From Lacrimispora saccharolytica (GTDB taxonomy: Bacteria > Bacillota > Clostridia > Lachnospirales > Lachnospiraceae): DNA of 64,000 bases. Location of the stretch: the NCBI GenBank assembly GCA_021531795.1, contig JADYUL010000011.1:1-64000 (forward strand), given 5' to 3'. Shown one piece after another: positions 7,082-14,082 of the stretch; position 1 is the first letter of the stretch, and each line of letters opens with the position of its first letter. The position numbers and the translations under genes were made by a program. The notes under the pieces are model-generated. The model was given only the letters and a program-made list of their open reading frames with translations. It had not been told where the DNA came from and did not search any database.

Positions 7082-7243
7082 ATGGAAAACAGCAGAAATG
7101 AAAAGACAAGGGAGTTTCTCGACGAGTTCTGCGGAAAATTCGAACCCGCGCTCATAGCGCTGGCGGCTCCAGCCGACGAGGAAGTGAACCTCAGCGAACT
7201 CGAGAGGGAATGCGCCGAGGCAGAGAAGCGCCAGAGCAGCTAG
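7082..7243 (+). CDS. Small acidic hypothetical protein (53 aa)
   Basis: ATG after CCGAAAGGAGAAGGCC. The product is helical and acidic (REFLDEFCGKFEPALIALAA, then SELERECAEAEKRQSS). It has no membrane segment or recognised domain. It forms a complete monocistronic cassette: conserved upstream element copy A, ribosome site, ORF, and a GC-rich terminator 16 bases after the stop. Third positions are GC-rich, in line with the other cassette genes. Confidence 0.6.
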   Translation: MENSRNEKTREFLDEFCGKFEPALIALAAPADEEVNLSELERECAEAEKRQSS

Positions 7244-7258
7244 GGAACCGGACCATTG

Positions 7259-7279
7259 GAGGGCCGGCCCTCTTTTTTT
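7259..7279 (+). terminator. GC-rich intrinsic terminator
   Basis: The perfect palindrome GAGGGCCGGCCCTC is followed by seven T. Confidence 0.85.
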
Positions 7280-7293
7280 GCCGCCAAGGTGAT

Positions 7294-7315
7294 GCGCGAC
7301 TTTTCTTTGACATTG
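7294..7315 (+). promoter_or_regulatory. Conserved upstream element, variant copy without a gene
   Basis: GCGCGACTTTTCTTT matches copies A and B exactly, but the end is GACATTG instead of CGCACATA. No convincing ORF separates it from the terminator at 7329, so the cassette may be empty. Confidence 0.4.
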
Positions 7316-7328
7316 ACGACGCGGAGCT

Positions 7329-7356
7329 GGAGGCCGCCACCGCGCGGCCTCCTTTT
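7329..7356 (+). terminator. GC-rich intrinsic terminator before Fic unit
   Basis: GGAGGCC pairs with GGCCTCC around a 10-base loop, followed by TTTT. Confidence 0.7.
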
Positions 7357-7362
7357 GCGTTT

Positions 7363-7452
7363 GCGACGTTTTTCTCATTCGTGCACACATTGTTCGTGGA
7401 CACGCGCCGCGTTCAGCGCTACAATGCGATTATAAACGAACAGCGTTCGTTT
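7363..7452 (+). promoter_or_regulatory. fic promoter with palindromic operator
   Basis: A T-rich element (TTTTTCTCATTCGTGCACACAT) at 7369-7390 precedes a sigma-A-like promoter: TGGACA at 7397-7402, a 17-base spacer and TACAAT at 7420-7425. Just downstream, AAACGAAC and GTTCGTTT form a perfect 8-base inverted repeat with a 3-base spacer (7434-7452), in the transcribed leader before the GTG. The encoded protein starts with a helix-turn-helix, so autoregulation at this operator is likely, though inferred. Confidence 0.6.
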
Positions 7453-7472
7453 TAATTTGAAAGGAGCGAACA

Positions 7473-8528
7473 GTGAACATAAGGGAAATCAAGGAGAAGT
7501 ACTCCGTAAACAACAGGCAGCTCAGCGTGGTGACCGGGATACCGATGAGGTCGCTGCAGCAGTGGGAGAAGGGGGAGAGGAAGCCCCCAGAGTACATCTA
7601 CGGGCTCATAGAGAGCGCGCTGGAGAGGAACGTCGTTGTAAGGCGCGGCGCTCCCGTTCTCATTGGGCACACTCCCACGGTCAGCGCGTCGAGAGTGAAC
7701 TCGATTCTCATGAAGGACTTTTGCGCCCTGACCCGCGAGGACGTGGAGGAACTCAACCGGGCGTACCATGCCCAGATCCTCGAGGAGGCGGCGAGGAAGG
7801 ACACCGGCGGAATCTACAAGTGCACGCAGGTGAAACTCGCGTACAACTCAAACAAGATCGAGGGCAACCGAATGACAGTCGACGACGCGACGCTGTTCTT
7901 CGAGACCGGCATAGTTCCGGACGGAGAGTGCCGCCCGAAGGACGTCGAGGAGATGAGGGGGCACTTCGTGATGTTCAACAACGCAATGAGGGGATTCTAC
8001 TCCCCGCTTGCCGAGGACACAATAAAGAGGTACCATTACGACCTGCAGTGCGGGGTGTTCGAGTTCATCTCCAACGGGTACAGGCCCGGGGAGTACAAGT
8101 CGAAGGAGAACACCGTGGCGGGGATAACGACGTCCTCTCCGGTGAACGTGGCGAGGGACATGGCCGAGCTGCTTGCCGACTACGGCTCGTTTTCGGGCTC
8201 CCCAGTTGAAAACATCGCGCTCTTCCACTGCAGGTACGAGACGATACACCCCTTCCAGGACGGCAACGGAAGGACGGGGAGGATGGTCCTTTTCAAGGAA
8301 GCCTTCGCGCAGGGGGCCGCGCCGGTAATTATCAGCGACGAGAAGAAGAAGGAGTACAGGGCCGCGCTTCGCTCCTACCAGGAGACCGCGAGCGAATCCG
8401 CGCTGGCGGTCTTTCTTGAGTCCTGCCAGGAGGAGTTCTACGAGGTGCTCCGCAAGTACATGTACGACCACAGCGTGCCGCTCTCGTACGTTTGCGAAGG
8501 GGAAGAAGAGATGGGAAATGAAAGGTAG
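7473..8528 (+). CDS. Fic-domain AMP-transferase with N-terminal HTH
   Basis: 351 residues from a GTG start with AAAGGAGCGAACA upstream. Residues 1-50 form a helix-turn-helix-like domain (NNRQLSVVTGIPMRSLQQWE). YNSNKIEGN near residue 127 matches the inhibitory helix motif of class II Fic proteins, in which the Glu blocks the ATP site. HPFQDGNGRTGR from residue 259 is a perfect Fic catalytic loop. Such proteins AMPylate target proteins and act as toxins or regulators. No separate antitoxin gene is adjacent, consistent with self-inhibition. The gene is intact although several of its small neighbours are damaged. Confidence 0.9.
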   Translation: MNIREIKEKYSVNNRQLSVVTGIPMRSLQQWEKGERKPPEYIYGLIESALERNVVVRRGAPVLIGHTPTVSASRVNSILMKDFCALTREDVEELNRAYHAQILEEAARKDTGGIYKCTQVKLAYNSNKIEGNRMTVDDATLFFETGIVPDGECRPKDVEEMRGHFVMFNNAMRGFYSPLAEDTIKRYHYDLQCGVFEFISNGYRPGEYKSKENTVAGITTSSPVNVARDMAELLADYGSFSGSPVENIALFHCRYETIHPFQDGNGRTGRMVLFKEAFAQGAAPVIISDEKKKEYRAALRSYQETASESALAVFLESCQEEFYEVLRKYMYDHSVPLSYVCEGEEEMGNER

Positions 8529-8540
8529 CCGGGCGCCGCA

Positions 8541-8563
8541 AAATAGCCGTTTTTTTACACATA
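8541..8563 (+). promoter_or_regulatory. T-rich/CACATA upstream element, divergent copy
   Basis: CCGTTTTTTTACACATA follows the fic stop and lies about 65 bases before the next ATG. It fits the T-tract plus CACATA pattern, but the GCGCG part is lost. Confidence 0.4.
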
Positions 8564-8628
8564 TTTTGCGAAAAAAATGTTGATAGTGCGAGGGAAGGGG
8601 CCGGGAGCGTAGTACGGAGGGAGGGCGC

Positions 8629-8814
8629 ATGTTAAAAAGAAAGGTTTTGTTCACGGTTCATGTCGTGGCGGTTGCAGCCGCGGCAATTTTGGTCTACGCG
8701 GCGGCGGAGCGCCGCATAGGGACTCCAGAAGAAGAGCATCGCATTTACGAAGCGCTTGAGTCGCGCGGAGAGGAGGTCGAGGACGCGCTTGTTGCCGCGC
8801 ACGTGGGCAACTAG
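8629..8814 (+). CDS. Small single-pass membrane protein (61 aa)
   Basis: ATG after TACGGAGGGAGGGCGC. Residues 1-25 are a basic start followed by a hydrophobic Ala/Val helix (VHVVAVAAAAILVYAAA), a signal anchor or uncleaved signal. The rest is a charged helix rich in Glu. GGGCA and TGCCC at its end may form a weak terminator. No family was recognised. It looks like one of the monocistronic cassettes. Confidence 0.6.
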   Translation: MLKRKVLFTVHVVAVAAAAILVYAAAERRIGTPEEEHRIYEALESRGEEVEDALVAAHVGN

Positions 8815-8820
8815 GTGCCC

Positions 8821-8872
8821 GCGCGGCTTTCTTTGCGCACATATTGTGCGCGTAAGAAAAGTAGTTTATCAT
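8821..8872 (+). promoter_or_regulatory. Conserved element copy D with palindrome and promoter
   Basis: Copy D of the upstream element is at 8821-8843 (GCGCGG, then CTTTCTTTGCGCACATA). Its end is half of a perfect inverted repeat, GCGCACA-TAT-TGTGCGC (8835-8851). The right half overlaps TTGTGC (8844-8849), which with a 17-base spacer faces TATCAT (8867-8872). That suggests a promoter whose -35 region is covered by an operator. Confidence 0.5.
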
Positions 8873-8895
8873 TTAGTGTGCAGAAAGGAGCCGCC

Positions 8896-9210
8896 ATGAA
8901 AATAAACAACAGGGTCGACGCCTACGACGTTGAAGCAGCAAGAGCAGCAATTAGTTCCAGCGAGATGTTCATGGAGAACGTCGAAGAGGTGTACATTTCG
9001 GACTCTGCGTACAGCGGGTTCATGATATTTCTCCTCACGTTCCTTCCGGAAGCAAAGGTCAAGTCTCCGCTGGACCTTGGACGCGAGTTCGCGAGGGTGG
9101 GGCTCTACGGGGACGAGCCCAGCGACGTATGCGTGGACGTGTACTTCCCCGAGGCGGAGGGGGAGGACGGGGTACTCCTTTGGAGAAATCCGCGCGCCCC
9201 ACAGCATTAG
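8896..9210 (+). CDS. Hypothetical acidic protein (104 aa)
   Basis: I take the ATG at 8896 because GAAAGGAGCCGCC precedes it; the upstream in-frame ATG at 8815 lies before the promoter. The product reads MKINNRVDAYDVEAARAAIS and continues with an amphipathic helix, a hydrophobic patch (GFMIFLLTFLPEA) and an acidic C-terminus (DVYFPEAEGEDG). No family was recognised. It has its own promoter (8844-8872) and terminator (9247-9273). Confidence 0.6.
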   Translation: MKINNRVDAYDVEAARAAISSSEMFMENVEEVYISDSAYSGFMIFLLTFLPEAKVKSPLDLGREFARVGLYGDEPSDVCVDVYFPEAEGEDGVLLWRNPRAPQH

Positions 9211-9246
9211 AGAAGCGTTGCGTCCCCAAAAAACAAAAACGAATGA

Positions 9247-9273
9247 AAAAGCCCGGCGTTTGTCCGGGCTTTT
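9247..9273 (+). terminator. Intrinsic terminator
   Basis: AAAAGCCCGG pairs with CCGGGCTTTT around a 7-base loop; the symmetry allows action on both strands. Confidence 0.85.
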
Positions 9274-9332
9274 CCATTTTTCGTACCCCTTTCCCACATT
9301 CGGCCCAGAGCGAAGGAGAAAGGAGTATCGAA

Positions 9333-9575
9333 ATGGAAAAAGCAACCTACCTCAGCACGGTCGAAACAGACTACAGGGCGTTCCTCCTCCTGATGGAGAA
9401 CAGGCACAACAACACCGCGGCGTTTTTGACCCCGCAGGCGTGCGAAAAGTACGCGAAGCATATTCTCTGCGTGGTGAGGGGAGAGGAGCCAAAACCGCGC
9501 GCCGACATGACGTACTACAACGCGGCCAGCAAGCAGATGGCGAAGGTCGGGCACTTCATTCCGCTGCCGATTTAG
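9333..9575 (+). CDS. Hypothetical protein, probably cut short by an amber codon (80 aa)
   Basis: ATG after GAAGGAGAAAGGAG. The product begins MEKATYLSTVETDYRAFLLL and contains YAKHILCVVRGEEPKPRADM. It stops at TAG 9573-9575, but the same frame continues with LAYKDIADGRWRR, which looks coding, so the original protein was probably about 15 residues longer. TTTCCCACATTCGG upstream (9289-9302) is a weak version of the shared element. Family unknown. Confidence 0.5.
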   Translation: MEKATYLSTVETDYRAFLLLMENRHNNTAAFLTPQACEKYAKHILCVVRGEEPKPRADMTYYNAASKQMAKVGHFIPLPI

Positions 9576-9689
9576 CTAGCCTACAAGGACATCGCGGACG
9601 GGCGCTGGCGGCGGTCTCGATGAAGTAGAAAAAATTATCACACATGAAAACCGTGTTTCTCAAGTATCTCTCCTCTACTTTTTAAACAG

Positions 9690-9723
9690 GCCGCGGGACC
9701 GGAGATGGCGACGCGGCTTTTTT
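9690..9723 (+). terminator. GC-rich intrinsic terminator
   Basis: GCCGCG pairs with CGCGGC around a 16-base loop, followed by six T. Confidence 0.7.
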
Positions 9724-9738
9724 GTGTTTTCAGAAGCT

Positions 9739-9800
9739 GCGCGACTTTTCTTTCGCACATATAGGGTGAAATAAGCGCCGGGCTGTTGACCCGGGGTCAA
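9739..9800 (+). promoter_or_regulatory. Conserved element copy B plus inverted repeat
   Basis: Copy B (9739-9761) is identical to copy A. About 25 bases on, TTGACCC-G-GGGTCAA (9786-9800) is a perfect inverted repeat in the leader of the membrane protein gene, an operator candidate or a short RNA hairpin. Confidence 0.5.
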
Positions 9801-9837
9801 GCCGTTGAAAATGTTGTTGCTTGGAAAGGAGGCGCGT

Positions 9838-10350
9838 ATGGGAAATATTGTGTTGGAAGTTGCAACCGGAGTTAGGCCGGTGATGGTTTTTGGGGTCCAG
9901 TTGGTGCTCGTCATGGCCATCCTGTACCTTGTGCGCTTCGTACTGTACCGCCTGTTCAGAAACTTTTGCGAAGGATTCGACCTGCTATTGATTGGTCTCT
10001 CCGCATACGGCGGAGGATACATCGCGGCCGTCGCGCTGAAGACGTTCACGAGCATGTCCAAGGTTGCAACGAACGTCACAGGCTACCTGGTGTGCTGCGT
10101 TCTTATTTTTTTAGCCACAAGACGTTTCAAATTTCTGTGGGTTGCCATTTCCTACAGAGTCGTGTGCGCGCTGATTTTCTGGGTGGTGTTCACTCCGATG
10201 ATAGAGAAGTCCCAGAAGTTCGTCGACAACTTCCACTACGATCCGTCGAACCTGGCGATGAAGGTGCTGCTTTACACTGCGTCGCTCGTGGTGTTCGGGT
10301 ACTTCTGCACCGTGGAGGCCGTACACAAGAGGCACATGGTTCTTGAATGA
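9838..10350 (+). CDS. Integral membrane protein of unknown function (170 aa)
   Basis: ATG after GGAAAGGAGGCGCGT. Four or five hydrophobic segments are visible: PVMVFGVQLVLVMAILYLV, the GFDLLLIGLSAYGGGYIAA stretch, NVTGYLVCCVLIFLA, VVCALIFWVVFTPM and LLYTASLVVFGYFCTVEA. No signature of a transporter or known T4SS subunit was found. It is GC-rich, intact, and preceded by element copy B. The position in a mobile block suggests a transfer or entry role, but this is a guess. Confidence 0.65.
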   Translation: MGNIVLEVATGVRPVMVFGVQLVLVMAILYLVRFVLYRLFRNFCEGFDLLLIGLSAYGGGYIAAVALKTFTSMSKVATNVTGYLVCCVLIFLATRRFKFLWVAISYRVVCALIFWVVFTPMIEKSQKFVDNFHYDPSNLAMKVLLYTASLVVFGYFCTVEAVHKRHMVLE

Positions 10351-10426
10351 GCGAGTCCAGGGGAGGCTCAGAAACTCCCTCAGAAGGCTGCTTACGGTAG
10401 TCGAAAGTTAAAAAAAGGACGTGATT

Positions 10427-10522
10427 ATGAGTAAGCTTTCACGGTATGAGATGGAAACAATCATCAATTTCAATACTGATGAGTAGATGGCAACAGTTTA
10501 TACCGCCGATCCTGCCGTTATC
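10427..10522 (+). pseudogene. Broken copy of a small mobile-element protein (copy 1)
   Basis: MSKLSRYEMETIINFNTDE is followed by TAG (10484-10486) and then in frame by MATVYTADPAVI, after which similarity to copy 2 (10925-11200) ends abruptly. In copy 2 a Glu codon stands where this copy has TAG. The family is common on clostridial integrative elements, where it follows the recombination genes; its function is not known to me. It marks the start of the AT-rich mobilizable block. Confidence 0.6.
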
Positions 10523-10599
10523 CTATCCCATCCATCGTTCATCAACGCGCGCGTGCGCACGAATAGAGCCGGCAGGCAGAAAGGCAGAAAGGAGAATTT

Positions 10600-10938
10600 A
10601 TGGACAATAACAAGTGGAGAGTGCCGGAATTGGCTGATTTATGCCGATATGACAAAGAATTTAGATTTATCGTAGATGTATATGTGCTTAGCGATGATTT
10701 CATCCTTGGAAACGAGGGAGAGCGCCTTCGTTTGGCATTATCAATGTATGGCTTCAAAAGGCTTATGTCAGATATGATGGATGGATTGGTTGATATCCTT
10801 CCAACGAGCATTGAGATAAGCGTATTTAACCATCCAATGATATCCAATGAGGAACTTGAAGAAATCATTGCAATAGTGCAAGAGAAAATATCAAAGCAAT
10901 TAAAAGCACATTTAGGTATCACAGATGAAACTGAGTAG
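10600..10938 (+). CDS. Hypothetical protein (112 aa)
   Basis: ATG after GAAAGGAGAATTT. The product is a mixed-charge soluble protein (MDNNKWRVPELADLCRYDKE, then YGFKRLMSDMMDGLVDILP and an acidic C-terminal helix). Its last codons overlap the start of copy 2 of the small element protein. No family was recognised. Base composition matches the AT-rich element. Confidence 0.55.
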   Translation: MDNNKWRVPELADLCRYDKEFRFIVDVYVLSDDFILGNEGERLRLALSMYGFKRLMSDMMDGLVDILPTSIEISVFNHPMISNEELEEIIAIVQEKISKQLKAHLGITDETE

Positions 10939-11200
10939 ATATGAGCAGGAAACGATTATAAACTTTAATGCCGGAGAAGAGATGGCAACAGTTTATACTC
11001 GTGATCCTGCTGTTATGAGAAGACTTGATGCGTTAGTTATCTAGTTCCCAGAGGTCTATCGGTGCATAGGCTATACAGATATCGACAAAACCTATGAAAT
11101 GCCTAAATCATCCGTTACTTATCGTAAGCCAAGGAAGTTATCAGAGGAGCAGAGAGAGCATAAAAAAACGCTTATGATGAAAATAAATAATAACCACTAA
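10925..11200 (+). pseudogene. Broken copy of a small mobile-element protein (copy 2)
   Basis: MKLSRYEQETIINFNAGEE, then MATVYTRDPAVMRRLDALVI, ends at TAG 11042-11044. The frame continues as FPEVYRCIGYTDIDKTYEMP and KSSVTYRKPRKLSEEQREHK to TAA 11198-11200, giving a full-length family member of about 90 residues apart from one amber codon. Conserved KPRKLSEEQRE is near the C-terminus. It overlaps the gene before it. Either a nonsense mutation or readthrough would explain it; mutation is simpler. Confidence 0.6.
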
Positions 11201-11290
11201 TTCATATCAAATCATATGAAAATCATTGTAAATACCCTAAAAATATATTAAAATGTAAAAGCAGATTTTTTGTTATGTGAGGTAAAAAGC

Positions 11291-11503
11291 ATGGGCGAAA
11301 ATATGAATGATGGATGGATTGGAATAGAGCAGGCAGCTCAATATCTTGATGTTAATAAAGATACCATCAGAAATTGGATTAAAAAGGGCAATATACCTGC
11401 AAATAAAGTGGGAAAATTGTGGAAATTCAAGAAGTCCGAACTCGATGAATGGATAAAAAGTGGGCGAAGTGCTAATGCTTCGCAGAATGAGGTGGGCGAA
11501 TGA
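11291..11503 (+). CDS. Excisionase/MerR-like HTH DNA-binding protein
   Basis: 70 residues. WIGIEQAAQYLDVNKDTIRN and WIKKGNIPANKVGKLWKF form the winged HTH_17 domain typical of Xis and MerR-type small DNA-binding proteins. I use the ATG at 11291 (GTGAGGTAAAAAGC before it) rather than the TTG at 11270. Its stop overlaps the REase start by 4 bases (ATGA), so it heads the restriction-modification operon and probably controls it. It could also be an excisionase, but no integrase is beside it. Confidence 0.8.
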   Translation: MGENMNDGWIGIEQAAQYLDVNKDTIRNWIKKGNIPANKVGKLWKFKKSELDEWIKSGRSANASQNEVGE

Positions 11504-12879
11504 AAAAAGGCAATGTTTTAGTAGAGCAAGTAACAAAAGAAGGATATTTGATTGATGCTTATGACGAAAGTTTATCGCCATCGGAGATATATGACAGAAT
11601 ATCGAGGTATTTTCCTAAAATTCATAAAGCATCACAAGACCAGAGAATTATTTTAGGAGAGCATAAGGGACATAAATTTGCTATTCGATGTAAAAATGTA
11701 ACTTATTTAGGAAATCCCCATCCTCATTTTAAGAAGAGAATACAGATTTCCGATGATTTATATGATTTTTATAGAATTGCATTATCACTTAATGCAGAAC
11801 CAATTTTAATGGGTATTTATAGTTGTGGGAATAATACCATTTTTGTCGATTTTAAGATTGATACTTATATTGACAAAAAGGCACACAATTCCTCTGCGCA
11901 TATTTATGTAAGTGACTTGGCAGCTGCAACAGAAGATGGATATTTTCAGAAGATAGATTACTTTGGTAATACGGTAACAGCGATAAGACCAGATATTGTC
12001 AATGTGTATTTGGATGAACTCTTTGAAGTTGAAGAAGAACAAGTAGTAGTAGAAACACCTAAACCAGAAGTAATTGAAACAAAATCAACTGTAGAACTGA
12101 AAGCACCTTCTGTTGATTATATTAAACCAGAAATCGATTCGAAGAAACCGGTGATTCCATTTATGGAACAAGCACCAAAGCCAGACAAAAGATTGGAAGA
12201 GCGAATGCTTACATATGCTGAAGCATTCAGAAGTAAAATTGTGCCTAAAATTAAGGATTTCTTTGAGGATGAGGAAAAGGAGTGGCATGGAATAGAATGC
12301 TACAAGAAAATGATTGCAACAAATTACAGAAACAAGTATCAGCCAGAATGGGTAGGCTTTTTCTTGGAATATGAATTTGAGAAATATCTAACAGATAATA
12401 AACTTCACTATCTGATTACTTATGCACAGGACAAGAAGGATGGTGGAATTGATTTAGATTTATTCTTCCCAACTATTGAATCTTATGGAGATTTGAAAGC
12501 ACATAGTGAAGAATCGAGAGGAATTCAAGGTAATGATTGGGATACCATTTTTGGAATTATAAATGGGCAGGATGAAAAAAGCCATGTTTATTATATTGTG
12601 TGCGAACATTCCACAGAAAAGGATAGCCTTCATGATTATGAAGTTACAAAATTCTGGAATACGGCACAGCATAAGCCGAATCTTATGAGTTATTCTTCTC
12701 GAATGAAAAATAATGTAAGGCTTAAAAGAGTTTATATTCTGGATATAAATTTTGCTAATAGAGAATTCCTTACAAAATTCAAGCAGGGAATTAACAGTAA
12801 TGGTAAGCCGAGAGCACCGAAGATAATGATTGAACAAGATAATTTACAGCATTTCATAGTGGAAGAAATGACTTTATAA
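11500..12879 (+). CDS. Putative type II restriction endonuclease
   Basis: 459 residues, no homologue named with certainty. Its role rests on operon position between an HTH gene and a cytosine-5 methyltransferase, and on a PD-(D/E)xK-like set: GGIDLDLFF near residue 315 and GDLKAH near residue 330, where the Asp and Lys fit a metal-dependent nuclease core. A Pro/Glu-rich linker (residues about 165-225) splits an N-terminal half from the nuclease half, so the N-terminal half may be for target recognition. It is ATGA-coupled to the HTH gene; the methyltransferase follows 16 bases later. Confidence 0.68.
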   Translation: MKKGNVLVEQVTKEGYLIDAYDESLSPSEIYDRISRYFPKIHKASQDQRIILGEHKGHKFAIRCKNVTYLGNPHPHFKKRIQISDDLYDFYRIALSLNAEPILMGIYSCGNNTIFVDFKIDTYIDKKAHNSSAHIYVSDLAAATEDGYFQKIDYFGNTVTAIRPDIVNVYLDELFEVEEEQVVVETPKPEVIETKSTVELKAPSVDYIKPEIDSKKPVIPFMEQAPKPDKRLEERMLTYAEAFRSKIVPKIKDFFEDEEKEWHGIECYKKMIATNYRNKYQPEWVGFFLEYEFEKYLTDNKLHYLITYAQDKKDGGIDLDLFFPTIESYGDLKAHSEESRGIQGNDWDTIFGIINGQDEKSHVYYIVCEHSTEKDSLHDYEVTKFWNTAQHKPNLMSYSSRMKNNVRLKRVYILDINFANREFLTKFKQGINSNGKPRAPKIMIEQDNLQHFIVEEMTL

Positions 12880-12895
12880 AATAACGAGGTAGTAT

Positions 12896-14071
12896 ATGGA
12901 ACAGTTTAAGTTTATAGATTTATTCTCTGGAATCGGTGGTTTTCATCAAGCCATGGAGCAATTAGGTGGAGAATGTGTATTTGCATCTGAAATAGACAAA
13001 TTCTGTAATGCACAGTATGAAAGAAATTATGGGATGAGTTCTGATATTAACATTCGTGATGTTAAAGAAGAAGAATTACCGGCATTTGATGTATTATGTG
13101 CAGGATTCCCATGCCAAGCATTTAGTAAAGCAGGAAAGCAACAAGGACTTGAGGATAAGACAAGAGGTACTTTGTTTTTTGAAATAGTTCGTATTCTTAA
13201 GCATCATCATACACCATATATCGTTCTTGAAAATGTTAGAAATCTAGTGTCTCATGATAATGGCAATACATGGAGAATTATTCAAGAAAGTTTGCGTGAG
13301 TTAGGATATAGAACAACAGCAGAACCATTGATATTAAGTCCACATTTCTTTGGAATACCTCAGATTCGAGAAAGAGTAATAATACTTGGTAAATATGACC
13401 CAGATAATATTGATGAACCATTAAATATAGATTTAGGTAAATTAAATGCGAAAGAGGATAACTCAATATATTCAGTTCTTGAAGAGAGGGAAGTGGATAA
13501 GAGTTATTACATTTCTGAATATGAGGAAATGGTTCTTCAGGCATGGGATGAATTTTACCAAGGCATAAATCTTAAAGTGATTGGATTTCCGGTTTGGGCT
13601 GATTATTTCAAATACAAGGGAACTTATGATGGTTTGCCAGATTGGAAAGCAGGATTTATTAAGAAAAATGTAAAACTCTATGAAGACAATAAAGAGTTCA
13701 TTGATGGATGGTTAAAGAAATATAATAACCTTAAAAAGTTCACAAAAACGCATCACAAGATGGAATGGCAATGTGGAACTGATATAGCAAGTATATGGGA
13801 TGGTGTAATACAGTTCAGACCTTCTGGTATTAGAATAAAAAAGCCAAACAATTTCCAGGCTTTGGTTGCTATGGTGCAAATTCCAATTATTGGAAAATAT
13901 CGTAGAAGATTAACAGTTGAAGAAGCAGCTAGATTGCAAAGTTTTCCGGTAGATGATGAGATTAAACCATTTATTCCGGATGACAATAGACAACAAGCAT
14001 ATAAACAGTTTGGAAATTCAGTTAATGTTGAAGTTATAAGACGAGCAGCTGAAGCCTTGTTTAAGAATTAA
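12896..14071 (+). CDS. DNA (cytosine-5) methyltransferase of an R-M system
   Basis: 391 residues with all main C5-MTase motifs in order: FIDLFSGIGGFHQA (motif I, SAM binding), PCQAFSKAG with the catalytic Cys near residue 74 (IV), ENVRNLVSHD (VI), QIRERV (VIII), RRLTVEEAARLQSFP (IX) and QFGNSVNV (X). It would protect host DNA against the upstream endonuclease. The target recognition domain lies between VIII and IX (residues about 165-310), so the site cannot be read directly. The start has ATAACGAGGTAGTAT upstream. Confidence 0.95.
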   Translation: MEQFKFIDLFSGIGGFHQAMEQLGGECVFASEIDKFCNAQYERNYGMSSDINIRDVKEEELPAFDVLCAGFPCQAFSKAGKQQGLEDKTRGTLFFEIVRILKHHHTPYIVLENVRNLVSHDNGNTWRIIQESLRELGYRTTAEPLILSPHFFGIPQIRERVIILGKYDPDNIDEPLNIDLGKLNAKEDNSIYSVLEEREVDKSYYISEYEEMVLQAWDEFYQGINLKVIGFPVWADYFKYKGTYDGLPDWKAGFIKKNVKLYEDNKEFIDGWLKKYNNLKKFTKTHHKMEWQCGTDIASIWDGVIQFRPSGIRIKKPNNFQALVAMVQIPIIGKYRRRLTVEEAARLQSFPVDDEIKPFIPDDNRQQAYKQFGNSVNVEVIRRAAEALFKN

Positions 14072-14082
14072 GGAGATATATC

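Noticed and set aside
7848-8654. Long minus-strand ORF (268 codons) opposite the Fic gene
   Set aside because: Shadow of a clear Fic gene with an intact catalytic motif; the translation has no family features.
2978-9623. Alternative genetic code (reassigned TGA, TAG or TAA)
   Set aside because: Internal stops of all three kinds occur, and neighbouring intact genes end normally at TGA, TAA and TAG. Mutation or assembly error is simpler.
2736-10360. Integron or CRISPR-like array
   Set aside because: The repeats are upstream of single genes at variable spacing, without attC features, integrase, regular spacers or cas genes.
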